Assembly: GCA_964499575.1 (NCBI GenBank)
Contig: CAZCLK010000037.1
Span: forward strand, 1 to 8,590
Direction of reading: 5' to 3'
Length of the DNA stretch: 8,590 nucleotides
Origin: JAAYCT01 sp964499575
GTDB taxonomy: Bacteria; Bacillota; Clostridia; Saccharofermentanales; Saccharofermentanaceae
Position 1 is the stretch's first letter. Every line of letters starts with the position of its first letter. This document shows positions 1 to 6,274 of this stretch, piece by piece. The notes beneath the pieces are model-generated. The model worked only from the letters and a program-made list of their open reading frames with translations. It made no database searches and was not told the origin of the DNA. Both the position numbers and the translations under genes were made by a program.

Positions 1-204
1 CGTTTTTGATTAATGATTACCGACTAAACGAAGCATTTCGGCGATTTAGTCGGTAATCGAGCGGCGCACGGTCTCGTTTTTGATTAATGATTACCGACTA
101 AACGAAACATTTCGGCGATTTAGTCGGTATTCGAGCGGCACGCGGTCTCGTTTTTGATTAATGATTACCGACTAAACGGAGCATTCCGGCGATTTAGTCG
201 GTAT
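1..204. repeat. Tandem array of ~74-bp hairpin-bearing repeats (three units, left edge open)
   Basis: Units run 1-74, 75-148 and 149-about 204; the third loses similarity after its hairpin. Each unit has a T5-containing lead-in, a long inverted repeat and, in units 1 and 2, a GC-rich tail. In unit 1 the stem is 14 bp (15-28 with 45-58). Inside it a 4-bp stem (CGAA 29-32 with TTCG 37-40) closes a GCAT loop, followed by an unpaired GCGA. Unit 2 keeps the stem with one mismatch (91 against 130) and changes the loop to ACAT. Unit 3 keeps an 11-bp outer stem (166-176 with 193-203) and changes the inner stem to CGGA/TCCG, a compensatory A-T to G-C change. There are no variable spacers, so this is not CRISPR. 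No gene lies inside it. The array probably continues to the left of the window. Function unknown. Confidence 0.85.
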
Positions 205-401
205 TTCCTCGCCGTCACGCAATTGCAGTCTCCATCCCCCATACATTCCTGTCGAATCCGGTTCGATTCACATTTCAAAACGCTGCAAAGAGAATACTAC
301 TATTCAGAGCAGGTTCTTTGTGCTCTTTTTCAATCCAGTAGTGAGATTCTTGAACATTTACCGCGTTGTCTCGGGTTCAGACCCATGATCAATCTGCTTA
401 G
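205..401. other. Intergenic stretch without a recognisable gene
   Basis: Between the hairpin array and the ackA terminator, this AT-richer stretch shows no convincing coding region. An open frame at 154-483 starts inside the repeat array, runs through the terminator hairpin, and has no ribosome binding site or recognisable protein signature. I see no tRNA, riboswitch or clear promoter here. Confidence 0.5.
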
Positions 402-455
402 AAAAAAAAGCTGCCTCATTCGACTTGGTTACAAGTCTTATGAGACAGCCCCTTC
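402..455 (-). terminator. Intrinsic terminator after ackA (family A hairpin, copy 1)
   Basis: Read on the minus strand, GCTGTCTCAT (449-440) pairs with ATGAGGCAGC (419-410), including one G-U wobble. An inner 5-bp stem GACTT/AAGTC closes a GTAACC loop, and the 3' arm runs directly into eight T residues (409-402). It begins about 50 nt after the ackA stop codon, so it should end the pta-ackA transcript. A near-identical hairpin (43 of 46 positions) lies at 6229-6274 behind an unrelated gene, so this is a dispersed repeat serving as terminator. Confidence 0.85.
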
Positions 456-501
456 AGTTTTTCGCATCTCAATGCTTCAGTGATTGAATTCGGTATTCCG
501 A

Positions 502-1716
502 TTATTCCGCAGCCGATCCGGAAGTCACAATCCGCTGTGTTTCGCGGGCAATCGCCAGTTCCTCGTTCGTCGGGATCAGCAGGATCCTCGCCGTCGAGCC
601 GGGCGCGGAAAGGTCCGCCCGGACTCCGCGAAGTCCCTTGTTCTTCGTCTCGTCGATTTGAAGACCCATAAATTCAAGTTCGGCAACGCTGTCGCGCCGG
701 ATATTCCAGTTGTTCTCGCCGATCCCCGCCGTGAACACCACCGCGTCGATGCCGCCCATGGCGGCCGCGTAGGAGCCGATGTACTTGCGGCACTGGTAGC
801 AGAACATATCCATCGCAAGCCGCGCACGGTCATTCCCGTGCTCCGCGGCATCCTCCAGGTCGCGAAAATCCGAGGATACCCCGGATACTCCGAGGACTCC
901 CGATTTCTTGTTCATGACGCTGTTGATGCCCTTCATGTCCAGACCTTCCTTTTCCATCAGGAAGGTGACGATCGCCGGGTCAACATCGCCGCAGCGCGTC
1001 CCCATGCAAATACCCGCCAGAGGCGTCAGACCCATCGAGGTGTCTATGCACTTTCCGAACTGTACGGCGGCAATTGACGATCCGTTGCCCAAGTGGCAGG
1101 TGACAATCCGGAGTTCCTCAAGGGGACGACCGAGCATCTCGGCGGCACATTCCGCGACATAGCGGTGCGATGTCCCGTGAAAGCCGTACCGGCGGATGCG
1201 GTATTCGTCATAGTATTCATACGGGAGGGCATACATATACGCTCTCGGCTTCATCGTCTGATGAAAAGCGGTATCGAAAACGGCGACCTGCGGGACGCCC
1301 GGCATCGCCGCTTCGCAGGCTTCGATCCCCGTCAGATTCGGCGGATTGTGAAGCGGGGCCAAAGGGATACAGACTCGGATCGCCGCCTTGACCGAAGGCG
1401 TGATCAGTGCCGAGCCGGAGAATTTTTCGCCGCCGTGAACGACCCGGTGCCCGACTGCGTCGATCTCCATCATGGAGTGGATCACGCCGTACTTCGGACC
1501 GGTCAACATCGCCAGCACCTGCTCCATCGCCTCTTTGTGATCCGGCAGGTCGATGTCTACGGAGACCTTCTCCTCACCGTTGCGAATGTGCACGATGGAG
1601 GAGTCGTCCAGACCGATCCGCTCCGCGCTCCCTTTGGCAAGCACCTCGCCGGTTGTTGATTCGAAAAACTGATACTTCAGGGAAGAGCTTCCCGCATTGA
1701 TGACCAAAACCTTCAT
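502..1716 (-). CDS. ackA: Acetate kinase
   Basis: Acetate kinase (EC 2.7.2.1) transfers phosphate between acetyl phosphate and ADP, giving acetate and ATP; it is the substrate-level phosphorylation step of acetate fermentation in the cytoplasm. The 404-residue length is typical. Family landmarks are all present: N-terminal NAGSSSLK (residues 7-14, with N7), GHRVVHGG (89-96, with R91), FDTAFH (147-152, with D148), YGFHGTSH (177-184, with H180), HLGNGSS (208-214), GTRCGDVDP (239-247, with R241), FTAGIGEN (328-335) and TNEEL (383-387). These match the known active-site Asn, Arg, Asp, His and Glu positions of the ASKHA-fold enzyme. The ATG is preceded by GGGAG at 8-nt spacing. It follows pta by 81 bp on the same strand with no terminator between, so the two are very likely one operon. 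The gene looks intact. Confidence 0.98.
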   Translation of the reverse strand: MKVLVINAGSSSLKYQFFESTTGEVLAKGSAERIGLDDSSIVHIRNGEEKVSVDIDLPDHKEAMEQVLAMLTGPKYGVIHSMMEIDAVGHRVVHGGEKFSGSALITPSVKAAIRVCIPLAPLHNPPNLTGIEACEAAMPGVPQVAVFDTAFHQTMKPRAYMYALPYEYYDEYRIRRYGFHGTSHRYVAECAAEMLGRPLEELRIVTCHLGNGSSIAAVQFGKCIDTSMGLTPLAGICMGTRCGDVDPAIVTFLMEKEGLDMKGINSVMNKKSGVLGVSGVSSDFRDLEDAAEHGNDRARLAMDMFCYQCRKYIGSYAAAMGGIDAVVFTAGIGENNWNIRRDSVAELEFMGLQIDETKNKGLRGVRADLSAPGSTARILLIPTNEELAIARETQRIVTSGSAAE

Positions 1717-1732
1717 TTTTACATCTCCCGTT

Positions 1733-1746
1733 CACGCCTCGGCGTG
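1733..1746 (-). other. Small hairpin in the pta-ackA intercistronic gap
   Basis: CACGC and GCGTG form a 5-bp stem around a 4-nt loop, just upstream of the ackA ribosome binding site (GGGAG at about 1725-1729). There is no T-tract, so it is not an intrinsic terminator. It could influence mRNA processing or ackA translation, but a chance 5-bp stem cannot be excluded. Confidence 0.3.
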
Positions 1747-1797
1747 TTGATTTGGGGCGGCCGGACAGCCGTCTCATCCTTTTATAAAAGCGTGTCC

Positions 1798-2799
1798 TCA
1801 GTCCATCGCCTGGACGGCGGTAATGGCGGCGACACCGACGATATCGTCCGCGGAGCATCCGCGCGACAGGTCGTTGACCGGCTTACTGATGCCCTGCGTG
1901 ATCGGTCCGTACGCCTCGGCCTTTGCCAGACGCTGGACGAGCTTATACGCGATGTTTCCGGAGTTAAGGTCCGGGAAAATCAGCACATTTGCCTTGCCGG
2001 CCACAGGACTTCCCTTCGCCTTGCTCGCGCCGACATGCGGCACCAGCGCCGCGTCGACCTGAAGTTCGCCGTCGAGCACGAGTTCCGGCGCTTTTTCCTT
2101 CGCGAGGCGCGTCGCCTCGATGACCTTCTCCGTAAGAATCGAATTTGCGGAACCATACGTCGAATACGAAAGCATCGCGATCACGGGGTCCTTGTCCGTC
2201 AGTTGACGGAAGGTTTTGGCCGAGGAAATCGCGATCTCGGAGAGCTGATCCGCGTCGGGATTCTCCACAAGCCCCGAATCCGCGAAAAGAAACGTGCCGT
2301 CGGCGCCGTACTCACAATCGGGGACGACCATCATGAAAAGGCCCGACACGAGCTTGGTGCCCGGCGCGGTCTTAAGGATTTGCAAAGAAGGCCGTAGGGT
2401 ATCCGAGGTGCTGTGGATCGCGCCGGCGACCATGCCGTCCGCGACGCCCATTTTGACGAGCATCACGCCCAGATACATCTCGTCGCGCATCAGTCTGAGG
2501 CCCTCCGCGCGCGCCGCTTCCAGACTCGGGAACTTCGCTTGGCGCAGTTGCGCAAAATATTCCGCATACTCGATATACTCCGGATAATTTTCCGGATCAA
2601 TAAAAACAGCCCCGGAAATATCGAGATCCCCGGCGCTGCTGATCAGTTGTTCTTTGTTCCCCAGAAGAATGACCTTTACGATCTTTCCGGCCATTAGCTT
2701 TGCCGCCGCCTCGATCGTCCTTGGGTCTTTTGCTTCGGGAAGGACTATGGTCTTGTTGGCCGTCTTGGCCTTGGAAATGATCGATTCAATGAACGTCAT
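1798..2799 (-). CDS. pta: Phosphate acetyltransferase
   Basis: Phosphotransacetylase (EC 2.3.1.8) exchanges CoA for phosphate on acetyl-CoA to give acetyl phosphate, the substrate of AckA encoded directly downstream. At 333 residues this is the short form: only the catalytic PTA_PTB domain, without the extra N-terminal domains of the long enterobacterial enzyme. Recognisable segments are IVLPEAKDPRT (18-28), GMVAGAIHSTSDTLRPSLQ (122-140, with R136), PDLNSGNIAYKLVQRL (276-291) and LSRGCSADDIV (311-321). In the last, S312, R313 and D319 align with the catalytic Ser-Arg-Asp set known from the Methanosarcina enzyme. The start is an ATG with AAGAAGG 8 nt upstream. The promoter at 2860-2888 drives it, and ackA follows after 81 bp. 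The frame is intact. Methylmalonyl or butyryl specificity (Ptb) is less likely given the ackA partner. Confidence 0.97.
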   Translation of the reverse strand: MTFIESIISKAKTANKTIVLPEAKDPRTIEAAAKLMAGKIVKVILLGNKEQLISSAGDLDISGAVFIDPENYPEYIEYAEYFAQLRQAKFPSLEAARAEGLRLMRDEMYLGVMLVKMGVADGMVAGAIHSTSDTLRPSLQILKTAPGTKLVSGLFMMVVPDCEYGADGTFLFADSGLVENPDADQLSEIAISSAKTFRQLTDKDPVIAMLSYSTYGSANSILTEKVIEATRLAKEKAPELVLDGELQVDAALVPHVGASKAKGSPVAGKANVLIFPDLNSGNIAYKLVQRLAKAEAYGPITQGISKPVNDLSRGCSADDIVGVAAITAVQAMD

Positions 2800-2833
2800 T
2801 GGATTAACCTTCTTTCGTATCGTAGTATATATT

Positions 2834-2845
2834 TCCTATATAGGA
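2834..2845. promoter_or_regulatory. Perfect 12-bp palindrome in the pta leader
   Basis: TCCTATATAGGA is a perfect palindrome in the predicted 5' untranslated region of pta, about 15 bp downstream of the -10 box and 34 bp upstream of the start codon. A TGTC/GACA inverted repeat lies beside it at about 2849-2860. The position, just after the transcription start, would suit a repressor operator or a leader hairpin. The sequence matches no operator I can name, so its role is an inference. Confidence 0.4.
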
Positions 2846-2859
2846 TATTGTCCGCAGAC

Positions 2860-2888
2860 AGTATATAAAATAAACCGGTTTCCGACAA
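2860..2888 (-). promoter_or_regulatory. Sigma-A-type promoter of the pta-ackA operon
   Basis: On the minus strand, TTGTCG (2888-2883, 4 of 6 to consensus) and TATACT (2865-2860, 5 of 6) are separated by exactly 17 nt. The spacer contains the palindrome AACCGGTT (2873-2880). The predicted start is near 2853, leaving a leader of about 55 nt before the pta ATG. A 12-bp inverted repeat CGATA-AA-TATCG (2899-2910) sits 11 bp upstream of the -35 box and could be an activator or repressor site. Confidence 0.65.
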
Positions 2889-3010
2889 TGGAAAAGGGCG
2901 ATAAATATCGAATCTTTAAGACTGTTTACAGCTTGTTTTCAAGCTTTGAGCGGCATCGTCCGGGTCGAAACGTTTTGCACCCCTCCGTGCGCGCGCCAGG
3001 CAGATGACGG

Positions 3011-3106
3011 GCGACCCGTGGCTTCCCCGCGGGCTAAGGGGTCATGCTATCCGGTCATTGCGATTACGGATGCGACCCGTGGCTTCCCCGCGCGCTAAGC
3101 GGTCAT
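3011..3106. repeat. Two 35-bp GC-rich direct repeats with a 61-bp period
   Basis: Copy 1 (3011-3045) and copy 2 (3072-3106) agree at 33 of 35 positions; both differences are G in copy 1 and C in copy 2. Copy 2 covers the stop codon (3095-3097) and the last three codons (Met-Thr-Ala) of the minus-strand gene 3095-4438. Copy 1 has the equivalent Met-Thr-Pro-stop reading, so the pair may come from a local duplication of the gene's 3' end. No T-tract follows either copy, so a standard intrinsic terminator is not visible. Confidence 0.85.
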
Positions 3107-4438
3107 CGCAAGCAACAGGGAAAGATTGTCCGCGGCGGTCGTCATGTTCCTGCGCTCTGACGCTTTTCGAAAAATCATATTGCGCGCCGGGCTGGTATCC
3201 AGCGTCGCCAGGCTTCTGGAGACTCTGGCCAGCGTGCGCACATAAAGATCATAGTCGCCCTCCGCTACGGCGATGCCGAGAATCAGCCCGTACGCCTCCG
3301 TCGCCTCGACGTCCGATGCGGCGATTCCGTTGATGATATCGTACTGCGTATAGATATAGCCCAGGTTAAAAATCTGTTCGCGGATCCACGATAGCGACGC
3401 GGCCGGCAACGCTCCGACCTCGGAAAGGTGAAGCATCGTCCGAAGCGAAGAAACAGCATCCACCCGCGCTTCCGCACCGGTAGAATATACATAATCGCCG
3501 CCTTCTTCGGAATAGGCCAGCGCGAAAAGCGGTACGTCCTCGGAGATCTGTCCTTCGCGTACGATCCGCAGCGCGTCCTCAAACATCGGTTCATAGGATG
3601 CGTCCGCGTTCGCCAGGATCTCCAGCGCGCGAAGATCGAGCGCGCACAACTTCATCGCCCGGAATGTTTCGGGTTCGACCGCCATCTCTTTCTTGAATTC
3701 TTCGTAATCGGTCAGCCCGACGATCCAATCGGACCTCGTATCGGGAACGACGACATGATCATTATAAAAGCCGCTCTGCGGCGAATAGATGACGTTCGCG
3801 AGCGTCTGAATCCGCTCCCACTCCGGGACACCGCCCCAGCGGCCGGTGTACTCCAAAAGTGCCCGAAGATAGGCGCACTCCGCCTCAAGCGACGTGCCGG
3901 TCACCCGGTCCGCAGGCTCCAGCTCGGGCGCGTACGCTTCCGTCGGAGCCTTGCCCCGAAGTCCCTCGATTTCCTCGATCGGACGGGTACCCAGAAGACC
4001 GCCGCTGTCGTCCGAAAAATCCCTTGCGATCGCGTCCGACAGTTGCTTTGCCGATTTTCGATCGCCCCGCGCGATATAAAGGCGCATCAAAAGCGCCTGG
4101 TCGGTAACATCGATATACGCCGACTGAGCGGGGGTCATGCTGTTCAATTGCCCCGGCAGAAGAAGCCATGAGAGGATATACGGGCTCGTTTCCGGATCCT
4201 TGATCATGATCTTTGTCATCCGGCTCCGCTGCAAATCGGGCCGGAATCCGCCCGCTTCGACAGCCGCCAGCATCTCCTCCGTCGGAACCGCGCGCGCAGC
4301 GTCGGGCTTGAGCCCCCGCACGAAAATCCGGTCGCGGAAGACAAAAAGCAGGACTCCAAAAGTCACAAGCAGCACCGCCGCCGCGATGATTGCGACGCGC
4401 AATCCGGTCCTTCCGGGATGTTCATCGGTAACCTTCAT
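3095..4438 (-). CDS. Membrane-anchored helical protein of unknown function, possibly glycosidase-fold
   Basis: I do not recognise this family with confidence. From the ATG at 4438 the product has 447 residues: a short basic N-terminus, one hydrophobic segment (about 13-34) ending in FRDR, and a long hydrophilic domain, so most of it should lie outside the membrane. The domain is alpha-helix-rich with aromatic and acidic clusters such as SGFYNDHVV (222-230) and YTQYDIINGIAASDVEATEAYGLILGIAVAEGDYDLY (363-399). That resembles alpha/alpha-barrel glycosidases, where an acidic-EAYG-type helix recurs (for example GH8), but the usual N-terminal placement of that motif is not seen. Catalytic function is therefore not claimed. 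A TTG start at 4483 would add 15 residues; I prefer the ATG because the membrane segment then sits near the N-terminus, although neither start has a strong ribosome site. It is divergent from tmcAL and on the same strand as pta, which has its own promoter. The last three codons and stop lie in a direct repeat. Confidence 0.8.
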   Translation of the reverse strand: MKVTDEHPGRTGLRVAIIAAAVLLVTFGVLLFVFRDRIFVRGLKPDAARAVPTEEMLAAVEAGGFRPDLQRSRMTKIMIKDPETSPYILSWLLLPGQLNSMTPAQSAYIDVTDQALLMRLYIARGDRKSAKQLSDAIARDFSDDSGGLLGTRPIEEIEGLRGKAPTEAYAPELEPADRVTGTSLEAECAYLRALLEYTGRWGGVPEWERIQTLANVIYSPQSGFYNDHVVVPDTRSDWIVGLTDYEEFKKEMAVEPETFRAMKLCALDLRALEILANADASYEPMFEDALRIVREGQISEDVPLFALAYSEEGGDYVYSTGAEARVDAVSSLRTMLHLSEVGALPAASLSWIREQIFNLGYIYTQYDIINGIAASDVEATEAYGLILGIAVAEGDYDLYVRTLARVSRSLATLDTSPARNMIFRKASERRNMTTAADNLSLLLAMTA

Positions 4439-4560
4439 GTGACGACTTTCAAACCTACCATTTCCGAGCCGGTTTGTGTACAATAATATAAATCCGCCGG
4501 CCCCGATCTTTCGTTAGTATTTTAACACATCCCGGGGGTGGGAAAGGAATATAATCCACC

Positions 4561-5874
4561 ATGAATGTCGTCGGAATCGTCGCGGAATACAATCCTTTTC
4601 ATAACGGTCACGAGTACCAGTTGCGCCGGGCGCGCGAACTCTACGGCCCGGAAACGCCGATCGTCGCCGTGATGAGCGGCTGCTTTGTCCAGCGCGGAGA
4701 GCCCGCCGTCGCCGATAAGTGGGTGCGCGCGGAAGCGGCACTGCTGTGCGGCGTCGATCTGGTCATTGAAATCCCTTTCACCTTTGCCTGCGCTTCCGCG
4801 GAGCGGTTTGCGCGGGGCTCCGTTCACCTTTTGAACGCGACCGGAATCGTCACCGATCTGTATTTCGGTTCGGAGTGCGACGATCTGGCTCTTCTTTGCT
4901 GTGTCGCCGAAGAATACGACGAGGAGGATCCGATCTATGTCGCTTCGCTCCGCGAATATCTGCATGAGGGCAAGTCCTATGCCAAGGCCCGGGAGCTTGC
5001 GGTCGGCGATTATTTCAGAAGAAGCGGCCGCGAAGAATTGGCGGAGGCCTCCAGTAGGATCATGAGCATGCCCAACAGCATCCTTGCGCTGGAATATTTG
5101 ATCGCCCTGAAAAAGAGCGGGTCGAAGATCCGTCCGACCGCACTTCGAAGAGAAGGCGCGGGCTATAACGAGTGCTCGATCGACTCGCCGTTCGCGAGCG
5201 CGACCGGAATCCGCAGTGCGATTGATCGCCGCGTGAGCGGCGGCGCTTTTCGAGTGGCCGACATCGCCGCGGACCTTCGGGGGAAAATGCCCGACGCGTC
5301 GCTTTCCCTCCTTCTCTCGTCGTGGCAGAAGGGTATCCGGCCGGTGACGCCGCACGATATGATCGGCGATCAGATCATGCGAATCCGATCTTCGGCTCCC
5401 GGGGATCTCGAAAAATACGCTTACATGAACGATAACCTCTCCCGGCGTCTCAGGAACGCCGTCGGCCGCTTGAGAGACACGGAGCCGGAGCAGCTACTTG
5501 AGGCATTCAAAGAGGAATCCGACACGAGGCGTTACGCGCCGACGCGTGTCTTCCGCGCGATGACCTCCTTACTGGTCGGTCAGACCGAAAAGGACCTGTC
5601 GGAACTTTCCGCGCCGGAATACTTGCGCGTCCTGGGATTTTCGGATCACGGAAGAAACCTCCTGCGGCAGATGCGCAAATCCGCCGTCCTGCCGATCATT
5701 GACAAGGCATCGGACTTCGCCGGATTCGGCGGAAGCCCGTCGTTTCGACGGATGGCGGAACTCGATCTCATCGGCGCGGATCTCTGGGGCCTCAAGGCCG
5801 GCCTTCGCTACGGAGACGAGTTTGAACGGACCGTGGTGCGCCTTTCCGCGAGCGAAACCAAAAAACGCCCGTAA
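4561..5874 (+). CDS. tmcAL: tRNA(Met) cytidine acetate ligase
   Basis: TmcAL (formerly YlbM) activates acetate with ATP and transfers it to N4 of the wobble cytidine C34 of elongator tRNA(Met), giving ac4C, which protects AUG/AUA discrimination. It is the Bacillota counterpart of the acetyl-CoA-dependent TmcA. The 437-residue product shows the N-terminal nucleotidyltransferase motif GIVAEYNPFHNGH (5-17, HxGH at 14-17), then MSGCFVQRGEPA (38-49), ADKWVRAEAAL (51-61), GVDLVIEIP (64-72), PNSILALEYLIAL (171-183), RREGAGYN (196-203), SATGIRSAI (213-221) and YLRVLGFSDHGRNLL (354-368). The helical C-terminal part with basic residues (about 320-340) is where tRNA contact is expected. The ATG is fixed by the conserved motif beginning at residue 4; the ribosome site AAAGGA ends 12 nt away, longer than usual. 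The nearby pta-ackA genes make its acetate substrate. Confidence 0.95.
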   Translation: MNVVGIVAEYNPFHNGHEYQLRRARELYGPETPIVAVMSGCFVQRGEPAVADKWVRAEAALLCGVDLVIEIPFTFACASAERFARGSVHLLNATGIVTDLYFGSECDDLALLCCVAEEYDEEDPIYVASLREYLHEGKSYAKARELAVGDYFRRSGREELAEASSRIMSMPNSILALEYLIALKKSGSKIRPTALRREGAGYNECSIDSPFASATGIRSAIDRRVSGGAFRVADIAADLRGKMPDASLSLLLSSWQKGIRPVTPHDMIGDQIMRIRSSAPGDLEKYAYMNDNLSRRLRNAVGRLRDTEPEQLLEAFKEESDTRRYAPTRVFRAMTSLLVGQTEKDLSELSAPEYLRVLGFSDHGRNLLRQMRKSAVLPIIDKASDFAGFGGSPSFRRMAELDLIGADLWGLKAGLRYGDEFERTVVRLSASETKKRP

Positions 5875-5902
5875 GTATTTATTTCCGAAGAATGGAAAAC
5901 GC

Positions 5903-5995
5903 GCTGTCTCATAACGAAGGATAACCATGCGGCGGTCATAAGGCCAACATTCCCGATGTTAGTATGAGCTTTTGAGGTTATTGCTTAGCGACAGC
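5903..5995. repeat. MITE-like palindromic repeat (family B, copy 1)
   Basis: A 93-bp element starts 28 bp after the tmcAL stop. Its ends are GCTGTC (5903-5908) and GACAGC (5990-5995). Nested inside are ATAACC/GGTTAT (5921-5926 with 5976-5981), TCATA/TATGA (5936-5940 with 5963-5967) and AACAT/ATGTT (5946-5950 with 5956-5960) around a TCCCG loop. About 77 of 88 positions match the copy at 8502-8590. It has no coding capacity and no T-tract, so it is better described as a small non-autonomous or REP-like element than as a terminator. I see no clear target-site duplication. Confidence 0.8.
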
Positions 5996-6039
5996 CGAAG
6001 CATGCGAAAATGTGAATTCGGGCTGAATGTTCGAGCCGC

Positions 6040-6134
6040 CGCCGGAAGAGGCTTCCGGCGAAAATATCCTACTAAAAGCTCTTCGCCGGCCGGTTTAGTA
6101 GCACTTTTCGCGCCGGCGGAAGGAGCGCTCCGCC
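6040..6134. repeat. Cluster of three hairpins between convergent genes
   Basis: Three successive inverted repeats occupy this stretch. The first is a perfect 9-bp stem CGCCGGAAG/CTTCCGGCG with an AGG loop (6040-6060). The second is CTACTAAA/TTTAGTAG, 8 bp, around a 17-nt interior containing TTCGCCGG (6069-6101). The third is GGCGGA/TCCGCC (6115-6134), which contains the 10-bp palindrome GGAGCGCTCC (6122-6131). No gene is present. The second resembles the array units at 1-204 in its ACTAAA...TTTAGT arms and TTCG-bearing interior, although the sequences are not otherwise close. Confidence 0.65.
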
Positions 6135-6222
6135 AATATGAAACAATCCGGATGGATCTCCCAAATGCCGCCGGGCAGCATTATATTCGATCCGCATTTC
6201 CGACAGCCATTTGTTTGGATAT

Positions 6223-6274
6223 AAAAAAGCTGCCTCATTCGACTTTGCTACAAGTCTTTTGAGACAGCCCCTTC
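6223..6274 (-). terminator. Intrinsic terminator after the small membrane protein gene (family A hairpin, copy 2)
   Basis: On the minus strand, GCTGTCTCA (6268-6260) pairs with TGAGGCAGC (6237-6229) with one G-U wobble. An inner GACTT/AAGTC stem has a GTAGCA loop, and six T residues follow (6228-6223). It lies about 46 nt beyond the stop codon of the gene at 6314-6730. It differs from the hairpin at 410-455 at only three positions, all outside the two main stems. Confidence 0.85.

Noticed and set aside
1..204. CRISPR array
   Set aside because: The whole ~74-bp unit is repeated, including what would be the spacer, and no cas gene is present.
252..276. A possible tRNA 3' half around GGTTCGATTC
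   Set aside because: No acceptor stem, anticodon arm or CCA-type end can be placed around it.
154..483. A 109-codon plus-strand open frame at the left side
   Set aside because: It starts inside the hairpin repeat, runs through the ackA terminator, has no ribosome binding site and shows no protein-like composition.
1093..1659. Long plus-strand open frame opposite ackA (and similar ones opposite pta and the 3095-4438 gene)
   Set aside because: These are antisense shadows of well-supported GC-rich genes, rich in Arg, Pro and Ser, without ribosome sites.
4439..4483. TTG start adding 15 residues to the unknown membrane protein
   Set aside because: The ribosome site is weak and distant, and the added segment would move the membrane anchor inward; not excluded, only less likely.
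4550..4555. A perfect TATAAT six bases before the tmcAL ATG, suggesting leaderless transcription
   Set aside because: No -35-like hexamer lies at a suitable distance, and an AAAGGA ribosome site upstream would then be unused; a chance match is more likely.
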